DNA from: CAKZNE01 sp002695025
GTDB lineage: Bacteria; Bacteroidota; Bacteroidia; Flavobacteriales; Schleiferiaceae
Assembly: GCA_913043285.1 (NCBI GenBank)
Contig: CAJWML010000033.1
Coordinates: forward strand, 1 to 7,251
Direction: 5' to 3'
Length of the DNA stretch: 7,251 bases
Shown here: positions 1-5,860 of the stretch, piece after piece
How the letters are laid out: each line of letters begins with the position of its first letter
How positions within the stretch are numbered: position 1 is the first letter of the stretch
Notes under the pieces: generated by a model
The model's input: the letters and a program-made list of their open reading frames with translations, nothing else
What the model was told of the DNA's origin: nothing
Databases searched by the model: none
Made by a program: the position numbers and the translations under genes

Positions 1-344
1 CTGTGAGCCCTGCCATATCAGGCGTAAATACAAGTAGTTCGCTGATGTTGATTCAAAATGCCTTGACAAACTTTCAAGTGCTTGAAATTACCTATCAAAG
101 TGAAGAGGGAAACCAAAAAACGGAAAGACAAATAGAGCCTTTTGCCTTGTATTACAGTTTACAGGAGAATTGGACACTGATTGCTTATTGCAGGTTAAGG
201 AAGGATTACAGAATGTTTCGTTTGGACAGGATACTGAAAATTCATCAGACAGAGTTAAAATTCACTCCTCATACACTCACATTACAGGAGTATTTGGCTG
301 AAAAGGAAAAAAAGTTCAAGACCCTTGCCACACCCTTGTCATAA
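1..344 (+). CDS. WYL-domain transcriptional regulator, C-terminal part (5' end outside window)
   Basis: The reading frame is open to the left edge, and the GTG at position 3 is only the first in-frame codon visible, so this is the last 113 residues of a longer protein. What is visible matches the C-terminal WYL domain of YafY/DeoR-like regulators. There is an Ala/Leu-rich helix leading into 'VLEITYQ', then 'R-IEPFALYY', then 'WTLIAYCRLRKDYRMFRLDRI' motif residues (about nt 171-233), with Trp-Thr-Leu in place of the canonical Trp-Tyr-Leu. Family members normally have 230-320 residues with an N-terminal helix-turn-helix, which would lie upstream of the window. WYL domains bind small ligands or nucleic acid and control nearby genes. 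The VOC gene begins 40 bp downstream, so it may be a target or a co-transcribed partner; that is inference. The family call is firm; ligand and regulon are unknown. Confidence 0.88.
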   Translation, partial: VSPAISGVNTSSSLMLIQNALTNFQVLEITYQSEEGNQKTERQIEPFALYYSLQENWTLIAYCRLRKDYRMFRLDRILKIHQTELKFTPHTLTLQEYLAEKEKKFKTLATPLS

Positions 345-352
345 CACGCAAT

Positions 353-360
353 TAGTTTTG
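353..360 (+). promoter_or_regulatory. Possible Bacteroidota -7 box for the VOC gene
   Basis: TAGTTTTG fits the TAnnTTTG -7 consensus of Bacteroidota housekeeping promoters and lies 24 bp before the ATG at 385. No well-spaced -33 TTTG was found: the TTG at 336-338 is too close and the one at 325-327 is too far. The site may therefore be fortuitous, and the VOC gene may instead be read from the regulator's transcript. Confidence 0.3.
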
Positions 361-384
361 ATGCAGAATTTAAAATCATAAATA

Positions 385-795
385 ATGAGTTTAGTATCCA
401 TTCGCATCATTACTGCCGATATTAACAGCCTGGTGAAATTTTATGAGCAAGTAACCGGTATGCCAATAGTGCAGTATACACCCGACTTTGCCGAACTACA
501 AACAAAAACAGCAACCTTAGCCATAGGAAGCACCAGAACATTACAGTTTTTTGGAGGCGAAAGCGTGGCACAGCCTGCGCAAAATCGCAGTGCTATCATT
601 GAGTTTCTGGTAGATGACGTAGACAAAGATTATGAAAGATTGGCTGATTTCTTACAACCCTACATGGTTCAGAAACCAACCACCATGCCCTGGGGAAACA
701 AATCGCTTTTATTCCGTGACCCTGATGATAATTTAGTTAACCTGTTTACACCGGTAACTCCTGAAACCATCAAAAAATTTGAAAGTAAAAAATAA
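385..795 (+). CDS. VOC-family (glyoxalase/bleomycin-resistance-like) protein
   Basis: This 136-residue protein has the length of a single VOC-fold subunit made of two beta-alpha-beta-beta-beta modules. Visible hallmarks are the opening strand and helix 'SIRIITADINSLVKFYEQVTG' motif region (residues 5-25), 'IEFLVDDVD' starting the second module (72-80), and the closing 'LLFRDPDDNLVNLF' (108-121), equivalent to the family's DPxGN signature. There is no export signal, so it should be cytosolic, probably as a dimer. The usual metal ligands look altered: the first strand carries Arg7 rather than His, and the terminal Glu position is Asn119. A metal-independent binding or resistance role is therefore as likely as lyase or dioxygenase activity. 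It follows a WYL regulator by 40 bp, a pairing that suggests a small regulated stress or drug-response unit. Substrate is unknown. Confidence 0.88.
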   Translation: MSLVSIRIITADINSLVKFYEQVTGMPIVQYTPDFAELQTKTATLAIGSTRTLQFFGGESVAQPAQNRSAIIEFLVDDVDKDYERLADFLQPYMVQKPTTMPWGNKSLLFRDPDDNLVNLFTPVTPETIKKFESKK

Positions 796-798
796 GCA

Positions 799-1064
799 CT
801 AACCGCCAACAACACATATAGCTCCTTCTAAGCGTAGCGTCTCGCTACGCTTACTTATCTTTATAGGTGTGCCAATAAAGATAGTGGGCCACAGCGCATC
901 CGCCAGCGGCAGGGTTTAGTCCTGAGGCCTGAGAGGGTAGTAATGCACCTGTTCCAGGAAGGTGCAGTACATTATATTGGCCGCTTTTTATATACCTCGG
1001 GTGGTAGATATCTGCATGAGCTTTTCTAGTAAAGTGTAAATGCCCCACTATAGCTTTCAGTTAC
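799..1064. repeat. Structured intergenic element, copy 1 (more intact copy)
   Basis: This non-coding stretch begins three bases after the VOC stop codon and is related to the element at 1831-2137. It contains three clear inverted repeats. The first is an 11-bp perfect stem, 829-839 with 843-853, around a TCT loop. The second is a 9-bp perfect stem, TATCTTTAT 856-864 with 875-883, extended inside by GG/CC around a TGTG loop. The third is GTA-TGCACCT at 940-950 pairing with AGGTGCA-TAC at 960-970, with one A/G mismatch. The outer ends are loosely complementary: TAAC (800-803) and TATAG (817-821) on the left face CTATA (1048-1052) and GTTA (1060-1063) on the right. The first hairpin could also end transcription, although no clear T-tract follows. 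Between 1065 and 1264 I see only AT-rich leader for the next gene, without a convincing promoter match. The element could be a structured RNA, a miniature mobile element or a recombination site. Confidence 0.7.
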
Positions 1065-1264
1065 AATGTATCATACACTTTATCCCAAAAAATGATCCGT
1101 TAAAAAGTATTGAAGCTGTTTTATTGGTTTTTTTCCGAAATTATGCGGATATAAGTGTTTGCTATTATTTAAATACTGTATGCGCTATAAATAGTTGGTA
1201 GTAGAAATTAGAATTCGAAAACTTCAAGGTTACCCAACGAAGGTGATCTGATTAATTGAATAAA

Positions 1265-1804
1265 ATGAAAAAATCAACAATTTTAATCTTGCTATTTACC
1301 ATAATAGCCGGCTTTCATCCAACAAAGGTTATTGGCCAATCCTATAAACAAAGGCTTGAGGAAGGGAGAGGGGATAAGGATATTATGAGTGCGGGTCTTG
1401 GAAATTATGCTTCTTCAACACATTCATTACAAGTATATAAACAAAGGCTTGAGGAAGGGAGAGGGGATAAGGATATTATGAGTGTAGGTCTTGGAAGTTA
1501 TGCTTCTTCAGCACATTCATTAGAAGTATATAAAAAAAGACTCATGGAGGGGAAAACGGATAAGCAGATCATGAACTCCGGTCTTAGAAATTATGCTTCC
1601 TCGGTACATTCGCTAGAAGCATATAAGCAAAGGCTTGGGGAAGGGAGAACGGATAAAGACATTATGAGTGCGGGTCTTGGAAATTATGCTTCTTCAACAC
1701 ATTCCTTACAAGTATATAAACAAAGGCTGAGGGAGGGGAAAACTGATAAGAAGATCATGAGTTCCGGTCTTGGAAATTATGCTTCTTCAAAATATTCATT
1801 ATAG
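1265..1804 (+). CDS. Secreted protein made of five 31-residue tandem repeats, unknown function
   Basis: I do not recognise a family. The 179-residue product starts with a clear signal peptide: Lys2-Lys3, a hydrophobic core at residues 5-17, and a likely cut near Gly24-Gln25. This gives a typical Bacteroidota export signal. The rest of the protein is repeats: 27-57, 58-88, 89-119, 120-150 and a 29-residue last unit at 151-179. Each unit has a charged half (YKxRLxEG, then DKxIM) and a small/polar half (GLxxYASS, then SL). No Cys, catalytic motif or membrane segment follows the signal. The start was set at the ATG at 1265; an in-frame TTG nine bases upstream would add three residues before the Lys pair. 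The gene sits alone between two copies of a structured intergenic element. Candidate roles include adhesin, binding scaffold or peptide precursor, all speculative. Confidence 0.8.
   Translation: MKKSTILILLFTIIAGFHPTKVIGQSYKQRLEEGRGDKDIMSAGLGNYASSTHSLQVYKQRLEEGRGDKDIMSVGLGSYASSAHSLEVYKKRLMEGKTDKQIMNSGLRNYASSVHSLEAYKQRLGEGRTDKDIMSAGLGNYASSTHSLQVYKQRLREGKTDKKIMSSGLGNYASSKYSL
1343..1801 (+). repeat. Five 93-bp tandem DNA repeats inside the secreted-protein gene
   Basis: Unit boundaries are 1343-1435, 1436-1528, 1529-1621, 1622-1714 and 1715-1801 (the last short by 6 bp before the stop). Units 1 and 2 share their first 49 bases exactly. Unit 4 plus the start of unit 5 matches unit 1 plus the start of unit 2 over about 68 bases with one mismatch. 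This pattern shows more than one round of duplication or exchange between units. Units 3 and 5 are the most diverged. The in-frame unit length means that copy number can change without breaking the gene. Confidence 0.9.
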
Positions 1805-1830
1805 ATTTTTGTTTGGAATAATGAAAATTG

Positions 1831-2137
1831 TAACTCTCCATCTAAGCGTAGCGTCTCGCAACGCTTACTTATCTTTATAAGTGTCCAATAACCATAATAG
1901 CCCACAGCGTATCTGCTATGGTGACTTTAGATAAAGGCACCGGCATTTTACAATCAAAAAGCTTCTGAAGCAGGGGGTGCCGGCTAATCTTGGGCGTTTT
2001 TTCCAGTGAGAAAGTGGCCGGCCTTTACTATACTTCAGGGGTCAATCCATATCTTTAAAACGTGAACCGTAATTCCCGTGCTGCTAAGAAAGGGATCCCG
2101 GCTTCTCAGAACAGCTTAACCCTATACAAGCGTTAGC
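1831..2137. repeat. Structured intergenic element, copy 2 (diverged copy)
   Basis: This begins 27 bases after the repeat-protein stop and ends about 20 bases before the next ATG. Its segment 1843-1913 matches 829-900 of copy 1 at about 63 of 72 aligned positions by hand count. The first hairpin is kept with one A/A mismatch (1843-1853 with 1857-1867). The second is weakened by two mismatches (1870-1878 with 1888-1896). A long-range stem, GGCACC 1936-1941 with GGTGCC 1976-1981, stands where copy 1 has its TGCACC/GGTGCA stem, with the outer T-A pair replaced by G-C. An inner palindrome, GCTTCTGAAGC, lies at 1961-1971. The right end carries CTATA (2122-2126) and CGTTAGC (2131-2137), like the right end of copy 1. 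No gene is supported in 1805-2156. Confidence 0.65.
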
Positions 2138-2156
2138 AAACCTTTAAAAAAACGGC

Positions 2157-3377
2157 ATGAACAGAATCCTGGTAGTTCTATTAACTCTGACTTCTTGTGT
2201 GGGCAGGGCCCAAACGGATTTTAATTCGGACATAGAGTTTACGGCAGACCTGGAAAATTTTGGAAACCTATCAGGCTGGAAAGAGAGCTTAGAAGGTGTG
2301 GATATAATTGCCCTGGGCGAAAATACGCATGGGCTGGGGGAGGTGTTTGCCGCCAAAGCGGAATTGGTCAGCTTCTTACACCAGGAGTTAGGCTTTGATC
2401 TGCTTCTTTTTGAATCAGGATACGGGGATGCGGCACTGGCCTGGGAGCGGTTGGACGTACTGTCGCCCAGGGAATTTACCCGTATTTTCAGCTCCAACTT
2501 TTACTACCATTCCGAAGAAATAGAAGAGCTTGTAAGTTATGTGAAAGCCCAAAATGGGGGATTAAAGATCCAGGGTTTTGATTGCCAGCCCCAGCAAAAC
2601 TATCTGGTAAAACGGATGACCGAAATTGCGCAAGCCATAGATTCCGCATGGGCCAGATCCGTAGTAGGGGAAATGAATAGCTTTAATAAGCTCTATCAAT
2701 TGGAAAACGACCGGGACACCCTGGGGTTCAACCAACAACGAGACCGGTTTGTAGACTTTTTGCACAACTACAATGCTTTTTTGAATGAAAATACCGACCG
2801 TTTACTTGCATCCGGAGCCACAGAAAATGAAATAAAGGCTTTAAAAAGGTCGAATGAAATATTTCTGAATACCTATGCAAAGGTTACGATCGGAGAGATG
2901 ATGGGTTGGCCGGCTTCGGCTAACCTTAGAGATGAGTCCTTATTTGAGATCGTACAATGGTTTAAGAAGGAAAATCCCCGGGCCAGGATCATGATCTGGG
3001 CACAAAACAGCCATATCGAAAATAAGACCAGGCCGAACGATAACGTGAGTTGGATGGGGCACCGCCTTAAAAGCACGTATGGTGACCGGTATTATTCAAT
3101 AGGGTCCGTGGTGTATAGCGGAATAAACCTGAATTATAATGGAACCTTTGATTTTGAACATGCGGACAAAGCGTATCTGGCTTATCACCTGAACCAATTT
3201 CAAAGAGAAAGATTGGTTTTGGATTTAAGAGAATATGAACAAGACGATTTCACCCGCCAGCTACTTTTAGGAATGGAGAGTAATGGCAATACCGCTGAGT
3301 TTATTGCCAGGGACCGCTTTGATGGATTACTTTTTATCAAGCATAGTGATATACCAAGGTTGATTACAAAAGAATAG
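2157..3377 (+). CDS. Exported erythromycin-esterase-family protein
   Basis: The 406-residue protein matches the erythromycin esterase family (EreA/EreB-like fold). Visible motifs in order are 'IALGENTHG' (51-59, holding the family's conserved Glu and His), 'LLLFESGYGD' (82-91, with the second conserved Glu at 86), 'NLRDESL' (256-262), 'IMIWAQNSHI' (278-287, His286), 'MGHRL' (300-304) and a closing 'FDGLLFIK' (388-395). The length is normal for the family. The N-terminus is an export signal. LTSC at 11-14 satisfies a lipobox, giving a lipoprotein anchored at Cys14; alternatively signal peptidase I could cut after GRAQ near residue 19. In known enzymes this fold hydrolyses the macrolide lactone, but most members in Bacteroidota have unknown substrates, so resistance should not be assumed. 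The gene stands alone, preceded by a structured repeat element and followed by a REP-like array. Confidence 0.88.
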   Translation: MNRILVVLLTLTSCVGRAQTDFNSDIEFTADLENFGNLSGWKESLEGVDIIALGENTHGLGEVFAAKAELVSFLHQELGFDLLLFESGYGDAALAWERLDVLSPREFTRIFSSNFYYHSEEIEELVSYVKAQNGGLKIQGFDCQPQQNYLVKRMTEIAQAIDSAWARSVVGEMNSFNKLYQLENDRDTLGFNQQRDRFVDFLHNYNAFLNENTDRLLASGATENEIKALKRSNEIFLNTYAKVTIGEMMGWPASANLRDESLFEIVQWFKKENPRARIMIWAQNSHIENKTRPNDNVSWMGHRLKSTYGDRYYSIGSVVYSGINLNYNGTFDFEHADKAYLAYHLNQFQRERLVLDLREYEQDDFTRQLLLGMESNGNTAEFIARDRFDGLLFIKHSDIPRLITKE

Positions 3378-3855
3378 AAGCCTTTTGCCAACCGAAGCCC
3401 TGCATTTCCCGCTGGCACAGGCTTGTTGCTGTTACCATTCTTAAGGTACTACAGATAACCTCATCTAAGCATACCCTCTGCCACCAGGCAAACCCGGTTA
3501 ACCGCTTCAGCGTAGCCAGGCTTTCGCACGCTAGCCCGCTAACGTGGGATTGTAATACGGACAAAAAAGTACAACTCCCCCCGCTAACACGCGATTGTAT
3601 CGCGGGAAGGAAAGTACCCCGCTCACGCGCGATTGTATCGCGGGTAAAGAGCTAGAATTCCCCTTTAAGCGCAACATCTCACTCCCTTTTACAATCCTCT
3701 CATCCGTAAGTCTCCTACGTACAAAGTTCCCGCTCACACGCGATTGTATCGCGGGTAAAGGGCCCCAACTCCCCCCGCTCACGCGCGATTGTATCGCGGG
3801 AAAGAAAGTACAATTCCCCGCTGGCCAGTAGCAGATATGGCAAAAAAGCCGGCTT
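3378..3855. repeat. Imperfect inverted repeat bracketing the palindrome array
   Basis: On the left, AAGCC plus TTTTGCCA (3378-3390) begins just after the esterase stop codon. On the right, TGGCAAAA (3838-3845) and GGCTT (3851-3855) are its exact complement, with five extra bases (AAGCC) between the two blocks. The right arm also forms overlapping palindromes: AAGCCGGCTT at 3846-3855 and GGCTTAAGCC at 3851-3860. The whole region may be one inserted unit with terminal inverted repeats. No target-site duplication was identified. The part at 3391-3534 holds no gene that I can support. Confidence 0.4.
3535..3822. repeat. REP-like array of 27-bp palindromic units
   Basis: Four near-identical 27-bp units lie at 3580-3606, 3618-3644, 3729-3755 and 3774-3800, each opening CCCGCTMAC and closing ATCGCGGG. 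A degenerate unit lies at 3535-3560 and a truncated start (CCCGCT) at 3817-3822. A related start at 3408, CCCGCTGGC, leads into a different weak stem. Each full unit can fold in two ways: CGCGAT/ATCGCG around a TGT loop, or outer CCCGC/GCGGG with a bulge. Most spacers resemble one another (AAAGTAC, then pyrimidine-rich CTCCC), giving a period near 45 bp. The wider gap between units 2 and 3 contains TTACAATCC (near 3688-3697), apparently an inverted remnant of a degenerate unit. This fits bacterial REP palindromes dispersed by a RAYT transposase in trans. No such transposase gene lies in the window. Confidence 0.75.
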
Positions 3856-3886
3856 AAGCCATAGCTTAACTCAAGATAAAAGCTCC

Positions 3887-3916
3887 TTCACTAAACAAAA
3901 AGGTTAATTCACTAAA
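3887..3916. promoter_or_regulatory. Direct repeat TTCACTAAA, spaced two helical turns
   Basis: TTCACTAAA occurs at 3887-3895 and again at 3908-3916, exactly 21 bp apart start to start, with AAAGG following shortly after each. The pair lies about 40-70 bp upstream of a possible -7 box and upstream of the lipoprotein gene cluster. Identical sites on one face of the helix suit an activator or repressor bound as a dimer. The sequence is AT-rich and chance repetition is possible. Confidence 0.3.
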
Positions 3917-3930
3917 AAGGACAAATTATC

Positions 3931-3962
3931 CTGTACCTGGGACTTTTAAATCCGTAGGTTTG
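3931..3962 (+). promoter_or_regulatory. Possible promoter of the lipoprotein cluster
   Basis: TAGGTTTG at 3955-3962 is a full match to the Bacteroidota -7 consensus TAnnTTTG. The -33 side is weak: only CTG at 3931-3933 falls at the expected spacing, where TTTG is usual. Transcription from here would give a leader of roughly 60 bases before the ATG at 4030. A weak -33 box would be consistent with an activator binding the direct repeats just upstream. Confidence 0.35.
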
Positions 3963-4029
3963 AACTCCTTCACCACCTGCCCGGCCGATTAACTAAAATA
4001 TACGTCCTCTAAGTAAAAAAACTTTTGAT

Positions 4030-5853
4030 ATGACATTTTACCTTACCCGCGCCATGGTGGTGGCCATGGCCCTGACTTTCATTTCCTGTTCCAAGGATAC
4101 CGATCAACTACTCAGCAAAAAGAGCGAGGTCTCCGATGAGGAACACCTCATTATAGTAAATGAAGACTCGGACCCGGAGCTGAAACCCATTGTTCTGGGA
4201 AACGCCCGGCCCAACCCTTTCTCCGTCTCGTCCGTTACTGAAGCATATAACCAATTGTACGAACCGGACGTGAGCCAGGTCACCACTACCGATCTTTACG
4301 TAAAATTCAGGCCCGCCAATTTGGAGGAGGTGCAGCTACTGGTGGCAAGCGGTGAGGAATTCTACGAATACCCCCTGCATTACGAGGTACTGCAGATGGG
4401 CGATTATTACCCTGGCCTGGATGCCGATAAGCCGGAATACTATGCCGTGGTGCCCGCAGATTTTAACTTCCCGGACGTGAGCTATGAACTTTTGGAAGAG
4501 TTGCACCTGCGCAACCAGGATTCCGCCCTCTATTGGCGTTCCTTTACCAATCATCACCTGGACGAAACGGTTTTTTCCTACATCCATAAAGTGCAGGAAG
4601 AACCCTGCCCACCGGCCTGCAGCAGCGGGGGTAGTAGCGGCAGCTCATCCAGCGGACCCGGAGGTTGTTATAAGCCTTTTGATAAATCGCGCCCGGCAGG
4701 CGTCATAGAGGTCAATGATTCGGAACTGGGCATACGCCCCGTACGCAGGGCCAAGGTTATTTTAAAGGACAGCTGGTTTACGGAAGAAGAAGTGTGGACC
4801 AATGACGAGGGCTGTTTTAAGGCGGGAGGCTCTTACAGCAATAAGGTGTGGATGTGGGTGAAGTTTGCCAATGAAAAGGCAAGTATCCGCTCTGCCGCAG
4901 CGGGCGCCCGTTCTGTTTTCCAGTGGATGGAGCCGGTAAAGGATTACGTGGGTAAGTTTGACGAGGACAAGACCCCCGTAAATGCCCTGCGGGTACGCTA
5001 TATGGATGGCGGGGGCAAGGGTTCTACCGCCCACCAGTACTGGGCCGCTGCCACGGTATTGAATACGGTGAGCGAGTTCCACGATTTTGCTGCGCAGGAT
5101 GGCATTTTAAGCCCTCCGCACGATCTCAATATGTACATGGGCAGGAACCATGTTTTTGGTTATAGCCTGATGGCGCGTAAGGGCTCAAGCCCGGGTATGG
5201 CCAGTGCCTTGATCACGTCTACCCCGCAGGGTAACTATGCCCTCCTGATCGGGTCCCTGCGGTACGGACTGTCGCAGACCTGGCTGGGCCTTAGCGCGTT
5301 GGTAAGCCTTATGCCGGATGTATATGTAGGCATTGATTACAATAATTCAGATCAGCTTAAACAACTCACCTTTCATGAGCTGGCCCATGCCAGCCATTAC
5401 CGGCTGGTGGGCAATGCCTACTGGCAAGATCTTACCGTACTGGAAATAACGCATGATAGTGAGAACGGCCAGCCGTATGGGGATGGCACCTATGCCGGGG
5501 CGGGGCAGGTGGCCCTGGCCGAAAGCTGGGCGGAACATATTGGTGATAACTATACTCATAGGATTTATGAGGGTAGTAATTCAATTGCAGGAACATGGTT
5601 AACGCAAATAGAAAATAGTCATTTAAGATCTGCTTTTATTCCTGATGGCCTTCATCATGACCTCAATGATATTGGTGAGTTATCCCCTGGTATTATCGAT
5701 AACGTTCAGGATTTTACGTATCATCAAATGTTTTATAGTTTGAGTGGCGCAACCCTGACTTTGCAAGAATACCGCGATATATTGGTCAATCAGCACCTGG
5801 GTTCTACACCCAATACCGCCAACCAAGTGGACGATCTTTTTAACAGTTATTGA
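4030..5853 (+). CDS. Putative zinc-metallopeptidase lipoprotein with regulatory-like domain
   Basis: This is a 607-residue envelope lipoprotein. The hydrophobic signal (residues 8-18) ends in FISC with Cys20, and the SKD that follows resembles surface-export signals of Bacteroidota lipoproteins. Residues about 45-185 resemble an N-terminal domain I have seen in other Bacteroidota surface lipoproteins ('TTTDLYVKFRP', 'GDYYPGL', 'YAVVPADFNFPDVSYELLEEL'). A Gly/Ser linker with Cys193, Cys197 and Cys213 follows. The region about 222-285 looks like a carboxypeptidase-regulatory beta domain ('VRRAKVILKDS', 'TNDEGCF'). The C-terminal part carries HELAH at 449-453, a HExxH zinc site with Glu450 as likely catalytic base, and 'ESWAEH' at 498-503, where Glu498 or Glu502 may be the third ligand. 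It is not a protease family I can name, and activity is inferred. GC content falls abruptly near nt 5535. Two lipoprotein genes follow in the same unit, the first after 7 bp. Confidence 0.82.
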   Translation: MTFYLTRAMVVAMALTFISCSKDTDQLLSKKSEVSDEEHLIIVNEDSDPELKPIVLGNARPNPFSVSSVTEAYNQLYEPDVSQVTTTDLYVKFRPANLEEVQLLVASGEEFYEYPLHYEVLQMGDYYPGLDADKPEYYAVVPADFNFPDVSYELLEELHLRNQDSALYWRSFTNHHLDETVFSYIHKVQEEPCPPACSSGGSSGSSSSGPGGCYKPFDKSRPAGVIEVNDSELGIRPVRRAKVILKDSWFTEEEVWTNDEGCFKAGGSYSNKVWMWVKFANEKASIRSAAAGARSVFQWMEPVKDYVGKFDEDKTPVNALRVRYMDGGGKGSTAHQYWAAATVLNTVSEFHDFAAQDGILSPPHDLNMYMGRNHVFGYSLMARKGSSPGMASALITSTPQGNYALLIGSLRYGLSQTWLGLSALVSLMPDVYVGIDYNNSDQLKQLTFHELAHASHYRLVGNAYWQDLTVLEITHDSENGQPYGDGTYAGAGQVALAESWAEHIGDNYTHRIYEGSNSIAGTWLTQIENSHLRSAFIPDGLHHDLNDIGELSPGIIDNVQDFTYHQMFYSLSGATLTLQEYRDILVNQHLGSTPNTANQVDDLFNSY

Positions 5854-5860
5854 ATATAAT

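Noticed and set aside
851..1048. Reverse-strand open frame of 65 codons
   Set aside because: It lies wholly within structured element copy 1, does not persist in copy 2, and resembles no protein I know.
1256..1264. TTG start for the repeat-protein gene
   Set aside because: It adds only Met-Asn-Lys before a normal Met-Lys-Lys signal-peptide start at 1265, which is an ATG.
1343..1801. Repeats as a peptide-hormone-like precursor cut at basic pairs (KK/KR in each unit)
   Set aside because: Basic pairs are not at a conserved position in every unit, and no maturation enzyme gene is adjacent. It remains only a speculation within the repeat-protein finding.
3462..3487. Possible decayed third copy of the 829-853 / 1843-1867 hairpin element
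   Set aside because: About 18 of 26 bases match the left edge of copy 2, but the stem itself is not preserved and the flanking sequence does not align.
3535..3822. CRISPR array
   Set aside because: The spacers between units are similar to one another and uneven in length (11 to 84 bp), and no cas gene is present. REP-like palindromes fit better.
3595..3831. Forward open frame with repeated LTRDCIAGK segments, and the reverse frame at 3531-3782 with repeated AIQSRVSG
   Set aside because: Both are translations of the palindromic array. The repeated peptides come from the 27-bp units being open in several frames, and no signal peptide, domain or upstream start context supports a protein.
4030..5853. 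Metzincin-type site HExxHxxGxxH
   Set aside because: After HELAH the sequence continues ASHYRLVG without the required Gly/His spacing, so a third ligand from ESWAEH is more plausible.
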